Part shown: in pieces, positions 7,831 to 16,505 of the stretch
Numbering within the stretch: the first letter of the stretch is position 1
Layout: every line of letters starts with the position of its first letter
Source of the DNA: an uncultured Pelagibacteraceae bacterium
GTDB lineage: Bacteria; Pseudomonadota; Alphaproteobacteria; Pelagibacterales; Pelagibacteraceae
Direction: 5' to 3'
Length of the DNA: 33,402 nt
Assembly (NCBI GenBank): GCA_902607805.1
Contig: CACLLR010000008.1
Coordinates: 1 to 33,402 of the forward strand
Position numbers and translations under genes: made by a program
Notes under the pieces: model-generated
The model's input: the letters and a program-made list of their open reading frames with translations, nothing else
Told to the model about the DNA's origin: nothing
The model's database searches: none

Positions 7831-8231
7831 TTATAGCATTTTATTAACCAAATATCGTAAACAGGATGATCAAATGGTCTTAATGTTGGACTTGAAGAAA
7901 AAGTCCAGCCATTAAAAATAAATACTTTATCTCTATCTTTTTCTGTAACATCCATTACTTGCAAATATGCTGTTACTTCTGGGTTATCATCAAATTCTGA
8001 GTTTTCACATTTTTTTGCCTTTATTATTAAATTTTGAAATTGTATTTCTTCATTTATTTTTAATTTTAAATTAGTTTTTTTTGAATTAACTTTATCTAGA
8101 ACATTTATTTCTACAAATTCTCCTTGTAAGCTATTTTTTTTAATTGACGCTGAAAAATTAAATAAAAAAATTAAAATAATAAATAAAAATAATTTATTTT
8201 TTCCAAGAGCTATATTTTTTTTTATTAACAT
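7827..8231 (-). CDS. DUF2155 family exported protein
   Basis: This 134-residue protein has an N-terminal hydrophobic segment (about 12-29, KLFLFIILIFLFNFSASI) that looks like a signal peptide or anchor, so it is probably periplasmic. The rest matches my recollection of the alphaproteobacterial DUF2155 family: LDKVNSKKTNLKLKINEE, the paired cysteines in KKCEN and the C-terminal WLIKCYN, and FNGWTFSSSPTLRPFDHPVYDIW near the end. Function is unknown. In related genomes it often lies next to accB-accC and the NDUFA12 gene, as here. Its start lies 38 bases inside the NDUFA12-like gene; no other good start is visible, so the overlap seems real. Confidence 0.82.
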   Translation of the reverse strand: MLIKKNIALGKNKLFLFIILIFLFNFSASIKKNSLQGEFVEINVLDKVNSKKTNLKLKINEEIQFQNLIIKAKKCENSEFDDNPEVTAYLQVMDVTEKDRDKVFIFNGWTFSSSPTLRPFDHPVYDIWLIKCYN

Positions 8232-8550
8232 TATTATGTTTAGGATTGTATGCCTTTATTGTTCCAGTTAGATTCTGTTTGTGAGGTTTTTGCCAATTAT
8301 ATTTTTTTAATTGGTGAATATTTTCTATCTTATTTTTAGTATAATGCATCCACGAATACCACTCACTTGGAATATTTGATGCTTCTACTTGATCTTTATA
8401 TATTATCCATCTAATTCCTTTTTTATTTTGATAATATTTATTTCCATATTCATCTTCTCCTATTAACTTACCTGAAAAAAATGTTTTAATTCTTGTTCCT
8501 AAAGTTTGACGATTCCACCAAGTGAAAATTTCTTTAAATATTGTCAACAT
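8194..8550 (-). CDS. NDUFA12-family complex I accessory subunit
   Basis: The protein (118 residues) is a homologue of the mitochondrial 17.2-kDa NADH:ubiquinone oxidoreductase subunit NDUFA12, found in alphaproteobacterial complex I. The conserved line is easy to see: FTWWNRQTLGTRIKTFFSGK, LIGEDEYGNKYYQNK, RRW-like IRWIIYKDQVEASNIPSEWYSWMHYT, and WQKPHKQNLTGTIKAYNP. It has no signal peptide or membrane helix and should sit on the matrix-facing (cytoplasmic) side of the complex arm. It is followed by DUF2155 with a 38-base overlap. No nuo genes are in the window. The start ATG at 8548-8550 begins MLTIFKEIFTWW, which fits the family. Confidence 0.9.
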   Translation of the reverse strand: MLTIFKEIFTWWNRQTLGTRIKTFFSGKLIGEDEYGNKYYQNKKGIRWIIYKDQVEASNIPSEWYSWMHYTKNKIENIHQLKKYNWQKPHKQNLTGTIKAYNPKHNNVNKKKYSSWKK

Positions 8551-8657
8551 AAAAATAATTAACTTATTTCAATTAATAATTGTAAAAAATAAATTAGACT
8601 AAAAATTTAATTTGTATATACATAATTTAATTAAGACTCAAAAAAAAAGGTAAAATA
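8551..8657. promoter_or_regulatory. Divergent intergenic region before the TSCPD gene
   Basis: This 107-base gap is the longest in the unique core. It is almost all A and T. A weak promoter candidate for the plus-strand gene is TAGACT (8595-8600) with TATACA (8617-8622), 16 bases apart; CATAAT at 8621-8626 is an alternative -10. A purine-rich AAAAAGGT lies just before the ATG at 8658 and may be the ribosome binding site. No terminator hairpin or riboswitch-like structure is apparent. Confidence 0.3.
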
Positions 8658-9473
8658 ATGGCAAAATACTTAGTAGAAACTTATTATACATGTAGCTTTA
8701 AAGTAAATCATTACTTAGATGATATTAATGGAAGTGAGCTAGAAAATTTAGAAAAACGTGAAGATGGTAAATTTGAAATTTTAGATGTTAAATTAGATAA
8801 AAGAAAAACAAAGAATTTGGATAAAAAAAGTAATGAAATTAAAGATTTTTCAAGTTCTGAAGTATCAAATAAAAATAATAAGAAAGATCAAATTCCTATA
8901 AATAATAACACTTTTGTTAAAAAGATTAATGAAAGCTTGGGAAAAAGATTTAGCATGCCTGATAGAAGAAAAGGATATATTCAAAAAGCAACTGTAGGTA
9001 ATCACAAAGTATACTTGCATACTGGTGAGTATGAAGATGGAAAAATTGGCGAAATATTTATTGATACAAGTAAAGAAGGAGAATTGGTAAAAGCTTTAAT
9101 GAACAATTTTGCAATAGCAATATCCTTGGGGTTGCAATATGGAGTTCCTCTGGACGAATTTGTAAATGCATATGTAGATACTAAGTTTGAACCTTCTGGA
9201 AAGGTTTTTGGAAATGATAGAATATTAAGTGCAACTTCTATATTAGATTACATATTTAGAGAATTAGCTATTTCTTATTTAAATCGAGAAGATTTAGCAC
9301 ACACACCTTCCATTGGAACTAATGAAAAAATTAACGATGAAGTTGTAGATGATCAAAATCAATTTTTGAAAATTGTGAAAGATATAACAAGTAAAGGTTT
9401 TGTAAGAAATAATTATAAAAAGAAACTAGTAGACCTTTCTGATATAAGGATAAATCTAAAAGGTAAAAAATAA
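8658..9473 (+). CDS. Stand-alone TSCPD-type domain protein (NrdJ C-terminus related)
   Basis: The central part (about residues 98-216) closely resembles the C-terminal TSCPD domain of alphaproteobacterial adenosylcobalamin-dependent ribonucleotide reductase: [66 protein letters not shown], then [15 protein letters not shown] and EDLAH. In NrdJ this follows the catalytic barrel; here there is no barrel, only a 50-residue N-terminal piece ([20 protein letters not shown] and [15 protein letters not shown]), a polar linker (about 52-88) and a short tail. The sole cysteine is C12, so no redox or zinc cysteine cluster is present. It cannot be a reductase by itself. A regulatory or accessory role is only a guess. 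It has its own promoter region and abuts aspS tail to tail with no gap. Confidence 0.75.
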   Translation: MAKYLVETYYTCSFKVNHYLDDINGSELENLEKREDGKFEILDVKLDKRKTKNLDKKSNEIKDFSSSEVSNKNNKKDQIPINNNTFVKKINESLGKRFSMPDRRKGYIQKATVGNHKVYLHTGEYEDGKIGEIFIDTSKEGELVKALMNNFAIAISLGLQYGVPLDEFVNAYVDTKFEPSGKVFGNDRILSATSILDYIFRELAISYLNREDLAHTPSIGTNEKINDEVVDDQNQFLKIVKDITSKGFVRNNYKKKLVDLSDIRINLKGKK

Positions 9474-11252
9474 TTATTTTTTTTTTAAAATTATATTTAA
9501 ATCTTTTAATTGCTCTAATTTGACTTCTGACGGAGCATTCATCATTAAATCTTGAGCATTTTGATTCATTGGAAACATTGTAACTTCTCTAATATTTTTT
9601 TCGTTTGCTAAAAGCATAACAATTCTATCTATGCCTGGAGCAATACCTCCATGGGGAGGAGCTCCATAACTTAAAGCATTTATCATCCCACTAAACTGTT
9701 CATCAACTTGATCCTTGCTATAACCAGCTATTTTAAAAAGTTTATACATTAATTCAGGAATATGGTTTCTAATTGCGCCAGATGATAATTCTATACCGTT
9801 ACACACTATATCATATTGGTACGCTAAAATTTTTAAAGGATCAGATAAATCAAGATTATTAAGATCTCCTTGGGGCATTGAAAAAGGATTATGACTAAAT
9901 TTAAATTTATTTTTCTCATCTTTTTCAAACATTGGATAATCAATAATCCAACAAAATGCGAAATTATTTTCGTTAATTAAATTTAATTCATTTCCAATTT
10001 TATTTCTTGCTTCTGCAAGAAACTTTTCAGTTTCATTTTTTTTTCCACAAGATAGAAAAATACTATCACCTGGTTCTAAATTTGTAATTTTCATAATTTC
10101 TTTTAATGAGTCTTCTGAAAAAAATTTTCCTATTGGGCCTTTAGCTTCAATATTTTTATTTTTTTCAATAGTTAAATAGGCTAATCCTTTAAATCCTTGT
10201 TCTTTTGCCCATTTATCTAAATTATCAAAAAAACTTCTTGGTTTATCTTTGGTATTTTTTGTTACAATAGATCTAACTATCGATCCCGATTTTATTAGTT
10301 TTTTAAAAATATCTAATTTTACATCATCTCTTTCAAATATATTTGTTATATCATGAATAATTAATGGGTTTCTTAAGTCTGGCTTATCAGTTCCATATTT
10401 TAAAAGAGAATCTTCATATTTTATTCTTGGAAACTTATCAAAAACTAAACTTTTATTTGAAAATTGTTTAAATAATTTTCCAAAAAGTTTTTCTACAACA
10501 TTAAATATATCTTCTTGTTCAACAAATGACATTTCTAAATCTAATTGATAAAATTCTCCAGGACTTCTATCTGCTCTCGCGTCCTCATCTCTAAAGCAAG
10601 GAGCAATTTGAAAATATTTATCAAATCCAGAAACCATCACTAATTGTTTAAATTGCTGTGGCGCTTGTGGCAAAGCATAAAATTTTCCAGGATTTAATCT
10701 GCTTGGAACTAAAAAATCCCTAGCTCCTTCTGGACTAGAAGAAGTTAAAATTGGAGTTTGAAATTCTAAAAAACCTAACTTTTCCATTTCTGATCTAATA
10801 AATGAAATTACTTTAGATCTTAAAATAATATTTTGATGAATTTTTTTTCTCCTTAAATCTAAAAATCTATATTTGAGTCTAATTTCTTCTGAATAATCCT
10901 GATCTGTAAAAACTGGCAGAGGTAATTCTTTAGTTTTTCCTAATATGCTAAATGAATTTATTGAAACTTCAATTTCTCCAGTTGGAATATCATGGTTTAT
11001 AGTTTCTTTGCTTCTTTCAATAACTTTTCCTTCTACTTGAATTACAGTTTCTAATTGAAGTTTTTCAATAGATTTAAAATTTTTGTTTTCTTTATCTATT
11101 ACGCATTGCGTAAATCCATAATTATCTCTTAAATCGATAAATAATAAATTTCCATGATCTCTTTTTTTATTTATCCATCCAGAAAGAATTACATTATTAT
11201 TATTTTCGTTTTTTTTAAGCTCCCCGCATGTATGTGTTCTGTATTTATTCAA
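9474..11252 (-). CDS. aspS: Aspartyl-tRNA synthetase, probably non-discriminating
   Basis: This is a bacterial-type class II AspRS of 592 residues, charging tRNA-Asp in the cytoplasm. It has the N-terminal OB-fold anticodon domain (residues 1-105), the catalytic core with motif 2 FRDEDARADR at 220-229, the inserted GAD domain (about 290-420), and motif 3 GAPPHGGIAPGIDR near 535. In the anticodon domain the sequence is KKRDHG, with His where E. coli has Leu (RRRDLG). In Pseudomonas AspRS that His is associated with relaxed tRNA-Asp/tRNA-Asn recognition, so this enzyme may also mischarge tRNA-Asn for GatCAB repair. It lies 7 bases after the hdaA-like gene and probably shares its transcript. Confidence 0.96.
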   Translation of the reverse strand: MNKYRTHTCGELKKNENNNNVILSGWINKKRDHGNLLFIDLRDNYGFTQCVIDKENKNFKSIEKLQLETVIQVEGKVIERSKETINHDIPTGEIEVSINSFSILGKTKELPLPVFTDQDYSEEIRLKYRFLDLRRKKIHQNIILRSKVISFIRSEMEKLGFLEFQTPILTSSSPEGARDFLVPSRLNPGKFYALPQAPQQFKQLVMVSGFDKYFQIAPCFRDEDARADRSPGEFYQLDLEMSFVEQEDIFNVVEKLFGKLFKQFSNKSLVFDKFPRIKYEDSLLKYGTDKPDLRNPLIIHDITNIFERDDVKLDIFKKLIKSGSIVRSIVTKNTKDKPRSFFDNLDKWAKEQGFKGLAYLTIEKNKNIEAKGPIGKFFSEDSLKEIMKITNLEPGDSIFLSCGKKNETEKFLAEARNKIGNELNLINENNFAFCWIIDYPMFEKDEKNKFKFSHNPFSMPQGDLNNLDLSDPLKILAYQYDIVCNGIELSSGAIRNHIPELMYKLFKIAGYSKDQVDEQFSGMINALSYGAPPHGGIAPGIDRIVMLLANEKNIREVTMFPMNQNAQDLMMNAPSEVKLEQLKDLNIILKKK

Positions 11253-11259
11253 TTTATAC

Positions 11260-11916
11260 CTATACTATTTCTTTTATAGTTTTTATATCGATAGCTTTTT
11301 TTTTTTTCAAACTCAATTCATCAACTTTATATATAAATTCAGATATTTTACTATAGGATCTATCTATTCTTTTAATAATGTATTCTATTAGTTTTTTTTC
11401 AATAGTTATTTGTCTATCTGAAAAATTTTTTACGATTAGTGCAAAAATCAAATCATCATCTGGATTTTCAATTTTTGCAAAAAGGCAGTTTTTAGATCTT
11501 GATTTTAAATCATTTAAACTAAAATTAACCTCATTTATTGCTTCTTTAGAATTAATTAGCAAATATTTGTTATCACTATCAACAAGATTAAATAATGAAT
11601 ATAAAATTCTTTCTTCTGTAGAATTATTAAAGTCATCTAAAATTATATTTTCAAATAATTTAAGCTCTTTGAAAATATCATCAGTAAGTTCTTTTTCAGA
11701 AATTTTTTTTGCTTTATTTTTTTTTTTAAAAATATTTGCTAAATGAGTTTTGCCTGAACAAGCTTCTCCGTAAATATTAAGAATATTTTTTTCCCATTTA
11801 GGCCATTTTTCTATTAATTTGTAAGCATAAAAATTACTTTTGCTGACATAAAAATCATCAGAATTAAAATTTTGTTTACCATTCAAATTTAATAATAGTT
11901 GATTATATTCTTTCAT
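11260..11916 (-). CDS. hdaA: DnaA-homologous AAA+ protein, HdaA-like
   Basis: The 218-residue protein resembles the AAA+ core of DnaA without the N-terminal and DNA-binding domains, as in Hda/HdaA. That family works with the DNA clamp to switch DnaA-ATP to DnaA-ADP after initiation. Walker A is GEACSGKTH (50-58) and Walker B is NIILDDF (90-96). A sensor-I-like LINSKEA and a sensor-II-like helical C-terminal region follow. The opening NQLLLNLNGKQNFNSDDFYVSKSNFYA fits HdaA, where a short N-terminal motif binds the clamp; QLLLNL is the likely equivalent. Overlaps the end of the DUF2066 gene by 4 bases (ATGA). The order DUF2066-hdaA downstream of divergent purM is typical for alphaproteobacteria. 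Strongly diverged, so the exact role is inferred. Confidence 0.8.
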   Translation of the reverse strand: MKEYNQLLLNLNGKQNFNSDDFYVSKSNFYAYKLIEKWPKWEKNILNIYGEACSGKTHLANIFKKKNKAKKISEKELTDDIFKELKLFENIILDDFNNSTEERILYSLFNLVDSDNKYLLINSKEAINEVNFSLNDLKSRSKNCLFAKIENPDDDLIFALIVKNFSDRQITIEKKLIEYIIKRIDRSYSKISEFIYKVDELSLKKKKAIDIKTIKEIV

Positions 11917-12990
11917 TTAATTTTCCATATTTTATAAGATGTATCTATATTAAATCCATTTGATCTAAATTGCTGTAAAAATTTATCTGGGGTGCCATTA
12001 TACATCAATTTATATACAGTATTATCGCTTGAAATATTTTCAATATTATAATTTGAAATCAATTCAAATTCTGACAGTTTTTTTTCAAATTTATTTATTA
12101 ATTTAATATTTTTTGAATTTATTGATAATGTAATAGGAAGTTTAATTGATGTATTAATTTGATTAAGTTTTTTCCATTGATTTTCATAATTAATTTTTAA
12201 TTTATCTATTATTACTAGTGCCGATTCATTTTCTTTTAAATTTATATCTTTAAAAACTTCATTTAATATAAAAAGTTGATTATTTAAATTTAATTTTGTA
12301 AGAATTCTAACCTTGTTTTTATACTTGTAAATTATAACTACAATATAATCTTTATAATTATATTTATCTAAAATTTCTAAAAACTTATATTGTTCAATAT
12401 TATCTATATTTTTTTGAAGAATTTTAATATCTTCAAGATCTTCATTGGGCAAAACATAATTTAATAAAAAATAATTTTTTTCATTATAATTCCACAGCTT
12501 ATAAAAAATATTTTCACTAAATAATGAAATTTGATTATTTTCTATATCTATTAAAATTGGTAATAAAACTAATTCTTTATTAATTGGTATTGATGAAATT
12601 ATATTTTTTTTATTTAAAAAATTTATTACTTTTTTTTTATTAAATTTTATATTAAATTTTGATATATATTTTTTATTAATAAATTTCTCATCTTCAATTG
12701 AAAAACTATCAACTAATCCTCTAACTGTTTTTAAATCTATATTTTTAGAATCAATTCTGTCATTAGATATCGTTATTTGTAATAAGAGATAGTTAAAAGC
12801 TTTTTTTAAATGCAAAATCATAAATTTTTAATTTATTAAAATCTAAGTCGTATGGCTGTATTATTTCAACATCTTTAACTACGTAATTTTTAGTATCTGC
12901 ATATGCTGTGGAAAACTTTACTAAAAATTGAAGTAAAATAATAAAAAAAATGTATAAAATAGTTTTAAAGTTTTTAGTTTTAATAGACAT
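11913..12990 (-). pseudogene. DUF2066 family exported protein, interrupted by +1-base A-run frameshift
   Basis: Two overlapping frames together make one DUF2066-type protein of about 358 residues. The first (12793-12990) begins with a clear signal peptide (hydrophobic 10-26, cleavage near AYA-DT) and YVVKDVEI, then hits a stop. The second (11913-12821) carries on with KKAFNYLLLQITIS and the family-like LVDSFSIEDEKFINKKYISKFNIKF. The joint is a run of seven A residues (12801-12807 as T on the plus strand): with six A the reading would be FKKAFNYLL without a break. The rest of both frames is intact, which argues for a sequencing or amplification indel, a very recent mutation, or transcript slippage rather than old decay. 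Function of the family is unknown. It starts only 11 bases from divergent purM and overlaps hdaA. Confidence 0.8.
12801..12807 (-). other. A7 run at frameshift in DUF2066 gene
   Basis: On the coding strand this is GCA TTT then seven A then GCTTTTAAC. The zero frame gives AFKKSF and a stop 12 bases beyond the run (12793-12795). Removing one A restores the family-like reading AFKKAFNYLL. The codon phase does not fit a standard -1 slippery heptamer, so if this is functional, RNA polymerase slippage on the A-run is the more plausible mechanism. Confidence 0.75.
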
Positions 12991-13001
12991 AATAAATATT
13001 C

Positions 13002-14030
13002 ATGAAAAATAATAAAATAACATATGAAAAAAGTGGAGTTAATATAAAACAAGCAAATAAATTCATAAACTTCATATCTTCTAATTTAAATAAATCAGAT
13101 AAAAGTGGTAAATTTAAGAATATTGGTGGATTTGGCTCTATAAATAAAATTCCTAAAAATATAAAAAACCCTTATTTAGTTGCTTGTACAGATGGTGTCG
13201 GAACTAAAATAGAAATAGCAAATAAATTGAATAAATTTAATACAATAGGCATTGATCTAGTTGCAATGAGCGTAAATGATCTAATTGTGCAAGGAGCAAA
13301 ACCTATGATTTTTTTGGATTATATTTCAATTAATAAAATAAATTTAAAAAAAATGAAAGAAATTGTTAAAGGTATAATGCTTGGATGTAAAGTTTCTGGA
13401 TGCCAGCTAGCAGGTGGAGAAACAGCTGAAATGCCGGACACATATTCTAAAGGAAAATTTGATATCGCAGGTTTTGCAGTAGGGCTAGTTGATAAAAAAA
13501 ATATCCTTAAAAAAAATAAAATAAAAAAAAATAATATTATTTTAGGAATTCCTTCAAGTGGTATACATTCAAATGGCTTTTCATTAATCAGACATTTACT
13601 CAAAGTTAAAAAAATAAATCTAAATAAAAATAATTTTCTAAAAAAACAATTTTTAATACCTACAAAAATATATGTAAAAGAAATTCTTAAACTTATAGAA
13701 AAAAATTATATAAACGGATGTGCAAATATAACAGGTGGAGGTATAGAAGATAATATAAAAAGAGTAATTCCTAAGAAATTAACTGCAGTAATAGATCTTA
13801 ATAAAATCAAAACTTTTAAAATATTTTCTTGGCTTAAGTCAAGAGGTATAAATGATAAAGAAATGTTGAAAACTTTTAATTGTGGTATTGGATTTTGTTT
13901 AATTGTAGATAAAAAAAATGTTCCTAAAATAAAAAAAATTTTTTCTAAAAATTACAAACCTTATGAAATAGGAAAAATTATTAAAGGCAATAATAAAGTA
14001 AAGTTAAATGGTAAAATTAATTGGCTATAA
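13002..14030 (+). CDS. purM: Phosphoribosylformylglycinamidine cyclo-ligase (AIR synthetase)
   Basis: PurM closes FGAM to aminoimidazole ribotide with ATP in purine synthesis. The 342-residue protein is full length. It has the N-terminal YEKSGVNIKQANKFI, the substrate/ATP region LVACTDGVGTKIEIANKL, the family signature GCQLAGGETAEMPDTYSKGKFDIAGFAVG, and GIPSSGIHSNGFSLIR. The ATG at 13002 places the conserved N-terminus correctly. Only 11 bases separate it from the divergent DUF2066 start, so its promoter must lie within that gene's 5' end. It overlaps purN by 10 bases, giving the usual purM-purN operon. Confidence 0.96.
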   Translation: MKNNKITYEKSGVNIKQANKFINFISSNLNKSDKSGKFKNIGGFGSINKIPKNIKNPYLVACTDGVGTKIEIANKLNKFNTIGIDLVAMSVNDLIVQGAKPMIFLDYISINKINLKKMKEIVKGIMLGCKVSGCQLAGGETAEMPDTYSKGKFDIAGFAVGLVDKKNILKKNKIKKNNIILGIPSSGIHSNGFSLIRHLLKVKKINLNKNNFLKKQFLIPTKIYVKEILKLIEKNYINGCANITGGGIEDNIKRVIPKKLTAVIDLNKIKTFKIFSWLKSRGINDKEMLKTFNCGIGFCLIVDKKNVPKIKKIFSKNYKPYEIGKIIKGNNKVKLNGKINWL

Positions 14031-14587
14031 AAAAAATCAAAACTGCAATATTTATTTCGGGGAGAGGAAGTAATTTAAAATCATTAATTAATTATTCAAG
14101 GAAAAAAAAATCAAAAATTAAAATATTTTTAATTGTATCTAATAATTCAAAAGCTGAAGGTTTAAAATTATCAAAAAAACATAAAATAAAAAAAATGATT
14201 GTAGATTTTAAAAATCAAAAAATGGCAGAAAATAAAATAATAAAAGAATTAAATTCTCAAAATATAAAATTGATTTGTTTAGCAGGATTTATGAAAATAT
14301 TATCAAAAAAATTTATTAATAAATTTAAGCATCCTATTTTAAATATCCATCCTTCTCTTTTGCCAAAATATAAAGGATTAAATACACATAAAAGAATACT
14401 ACAAAATAAAGAAAAATATACTGGATGTACAGTTCATTACGTTAATGAAAAATTAGATTCCGGAAAAATAATATTACAAAAAAAAATTAAAATATTTAAA
14501 AAAGATAATTTAAAAAAAATTAGTGATAAGGTCCTTAAAATTGAACATGCAATCTATCCTGAAGCTATTGAAAAAATACTTAATTAA
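14021..14587 (+). CDS. purN: Phosphoribosylglycinamide formyltransferase
   Basis: PurN transfers a formyl group from 10-formyl-tetrahydrofolate to GAR. The 188-residue protein has the catalytic triad N108, H110 (LNIHPSLLPKYKG) and D146 (NEKLDSGKI), matching E. coli with an offset of two, plus the N-terminal FISGRGSNL phosphate loop. The start is TTG at 14021, inside the last codons of purM; the first conserved residues (KTAIFISGRGS) follow at once and no in-frame ATG is available. Coupled to purM; ends tail to tail with ndk, overlapping by 4 bases. Confidence 0.94.
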   Translation: MAIKKIKTAIFISGRGSNLKSLINYSRKKKSKIKIFLIVSNNSKAEGLKLSKKHKIKKMIVDFKNQKMAENKIIKELNSQNIKLICLAGFMKILSKKFINKFKHPILNIHPSLLPKYKGLNTHKRILQNKEKYTGCTVHYVNEKLDSGKIILQKKIKIFKKDNLKKISDKVLKIEHAIYPEAIEKILN

Positions 14588-14994
14588 TTACTAAAAAAAA
14601 AATTTATTTCTTTTTTTGCATTTTCAACACTATCAGATCCATGTACTGAATTTTTATCAATAGATATGCCATATTTGTTTCTTATTGTGCCTTCATCGGC
14701 ATTTTTTGGGTCTGTAGCACCCATTATCTTTCTATTTTCGGCTACTGCATTTTCTTTTTCAAGTATTATTACAATTATTGGACCAGATGATAAATATTCA
14801 CATAAGTCATTATAAAAAGGCTTTGTTTCATGAACTTTATAAAATTGTTCAGCTTCAGATTTTAAAATGTGAATTTTTTTTTCATTTATTAAATTAAAAC
14901 CATTTTTCTTAAACATGTTCTTAATTTCTTCTTGTAAATTTCTTTCTACAGCATCTGGTTTTATAATTGATAAAGTTTGTTCTAAATTACTCAT
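14584..14994 (-). CDS. ndk: Nucleoside diphosphate kinase
   Basis: Ndk equilibrates nucleoside di- and triphosphates through a phosphohistidine. The 136-residue protein is normal in length, with N-terminal QTLSIIKPDAVERN, middle GATDPKNADEGTIRNKYG and the active-site H118 in NSVHGSDSVENA. Its start lies 8 bases inside the pepA end, so the two are probably co-transcribed from the pepA side. Converges on purN. Confidence 0.97.
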   Translation of the reverse strand: MSNLEQTLSIIKPDAVERNLQEEIKNMFKKNGFNLINEKKIHILKSEAEQFYKVHETKPFYNDLCEYLSSGPIIVIILEKENAVAENRKIMGATDPKNADEGTIRNKYGISIDKNSVHGSDSVENAKKEINFFFSN

Positions 14995-16450
14995 AATTTT
15001 CTTCTATAAATTTATTCAATAATCTTACTCCGTAACCAGTAGCTCCTCCAGAATTTAAAGCTCCTGCATATTTTGAAAATGCCATCCCAGCTATATCAAG
15101 ATGAGCCCAAGGAGTTTTATTTATAATAAATCTTTGTAAAAATTGTGCTGCAGTAGTTGATCCAGCACCACCTACATAATTAATATTTTGCATATCTGCA
15201 TTTTTAGAATTTATCAGTTTGTCATAGTTTTTGTGAAGAGGCATTCTCCATAATTTTTCATCAACTCTTTCACCGGCTTCAAGTAATTGTTTTGATAATT
15301 TATCATCGTTAGAAAAAAGCCCTGCATATTCTGAACCCAAAGAAACAATAATAGCACCAGTTAAAGTTGCTAAATCAACCATGAATTTAGGTTTAAATTT
15401 TTTTTCAGTGAAAGTTAAAGCGTCTGCTAAAACTAATCTCCCTTCAGCGTCAGTATTTAATACTTCTATAGTTTTTCCACTATAAGATTTTACAATATCA
15501 CCAGGTCTTTGAGCATTTCCACTTACCATATTTTCAACAAGACCTACCACACCAACTGCATTAATTTTTGCCTTTCTTAAAGCTAAAGTTTTCATTAAAC
15601 CTACTACAGCAGCTGAGCCCGCCATATCATAAGTCATATCTTCCATAAATCTTGCTGGTTTTAGAGAGTAACCACCGGTATCAAAACAAACTCCTTTTCC
15701 AACAAATGCTAAAGGTTTTGATTTTGATTTACTTCCTTTCCATTCAATGGTTACAAGATAAGAACCTCTAATACTTCCCTGTCCCACTCCAAGTAAAGCA
15801 TTACATCCTAATTTTTTTAATTTTTTTTCATCATAAACTGTTACTTTTAGTCCAAGTTTTTTTAGTTTGAGCAATCTTTTTGCATATTCATCTGGGTGTA
15901 AAATATTACCTGGCTCAGACACTAAGTCTTTTGTAAAATTAACGCCATTTAAAATAGCGTCCAAGTTATATTTAATTTTTGTATTAAGCTGATTTTTACT
16001 TTTTAAAATACTAAAGTTAATTATTTTATTATTTTTTTTAGATTTATATAAGTTAAATTGATAAGACTTAAGTTCGGCTCCATGAATAAATGAGTTTAAT
16101 ATAATATTATTTTTTACTGATGAAGAATTAGATCCTAAAATCAAAATATCACTTACCTCATTGGCTGTTATATTGTCATAAAACTTTGCACCTAATTTTT
16201 CAGACTGAATTTGATCATTTTTATTAGCAATTAAAATTAATATTAATTTTTGATCTATTTCCAAATTTAGAGTGGTAATTTTGTTTTTTTTTGTATTTTT
16301 GTTATTTTTTAAAAAATTAAGAATTTTTTTGTTTATTTTGTCATCAAAAATCCCTTTAAAATCAGAAATTTTAGACTCCTTTGCTAGGAAAATAGCGATG
16401 TTCTTTGCTGATCCATTTTTGCCATCTAAATATTTTATTTTTAAGGTCAT
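14987..16450 (-). CDS. pepA: Leucyl aminopeptidase (M17 family)
   Basis: PepA is a cytosolic two-metal aminopeptidase that removes N-terminal residues from peptides. The 487-residue protein has the metal ligands K252 and D257 (GKGVCFDTGG), D275 (MTYDMAGSAAV) and the signature NTDAEGRL at 332-339, whose Asp and Glu also bind metal. The N-terminal domain (1-160) is poorly conserved, as usual in the family. The C-terminus AGALNSGGATGYGVRLL is typical. It is divergent from lptF across 55 bases, an arrangement common in proteobacteria, and overlaps ndk by 8 bases. Confidence 0.96.
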   Translation of the reverse strand: MTLKIKYLDGKNGSAKNIAIFLAKESKISDFKGIFDDKINKKILNFLKNNKNTKKNKITTLNLEIDQKLILILIANKNDQIQSEKLGAKFYDNITANEVSDILILGSNSSSVKNNIILNSFIHGAELKSYQFNLYKSKKNNKIINFSILKSKNQLNTKIKYNLDAILNGVNFTKDLVSEPGNILHPDEYAKRLLKLKKLGLKVTVYDEKKLKKLGCNALLGVGQGSIRGSYLVTIEWKGSKSKSKPLAFVGKGVCFDTGGYSLKPARFMEDMTYDMAGSAAVVGLMKTLALRKAKINAVGVVGLVENMVSGNAQRPGDIVKSYSGKTIEVLNTDAEGRLVLADALTFTEKKFKPKFMVDLATLTGAIIVSLGSEYAGLFSNDDKLSKQLLEAGERVDEKLWRMPLHKNYDKLINSKNADMQNINYVGGAGSTTAAQFLQRFIINKTPWAHLDIAGMAFSKYAGALNSGGATGYGVRLLNKFIEENYE

Positions 16451-16505
16451 ATAGATTAAATATACTGTAAGTTGAAAATATATATATTTAAAACCCTAAA
16501 TTTCA
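16451..16505. promoter_or_regulatory. Divergent pepA/lptF intergenic region
   Basis: These 55 bases must serve the starts of two divergent operons, pepA-ndk and lptF-lptG-lptD-surA-pdxA-rsmA. The stretch is A/T with a TATATATATTT block. For lptF a TTGAAA lies at 16472-16477 but no good -10 follows at standard spacing. On the minus strand a TATATT near the pepA start could be a -10. I cannot fix either promoter. Confidence 0.35.

Noticed and set aside
12801..12807. A standard -1 ribosomal slippery heptamer in the DUF2066 gene
   Set aside because: The codon phase is TTT AAA AAA AGC, which does not match X XXY YYZ, and the shift needed is in the other direction.
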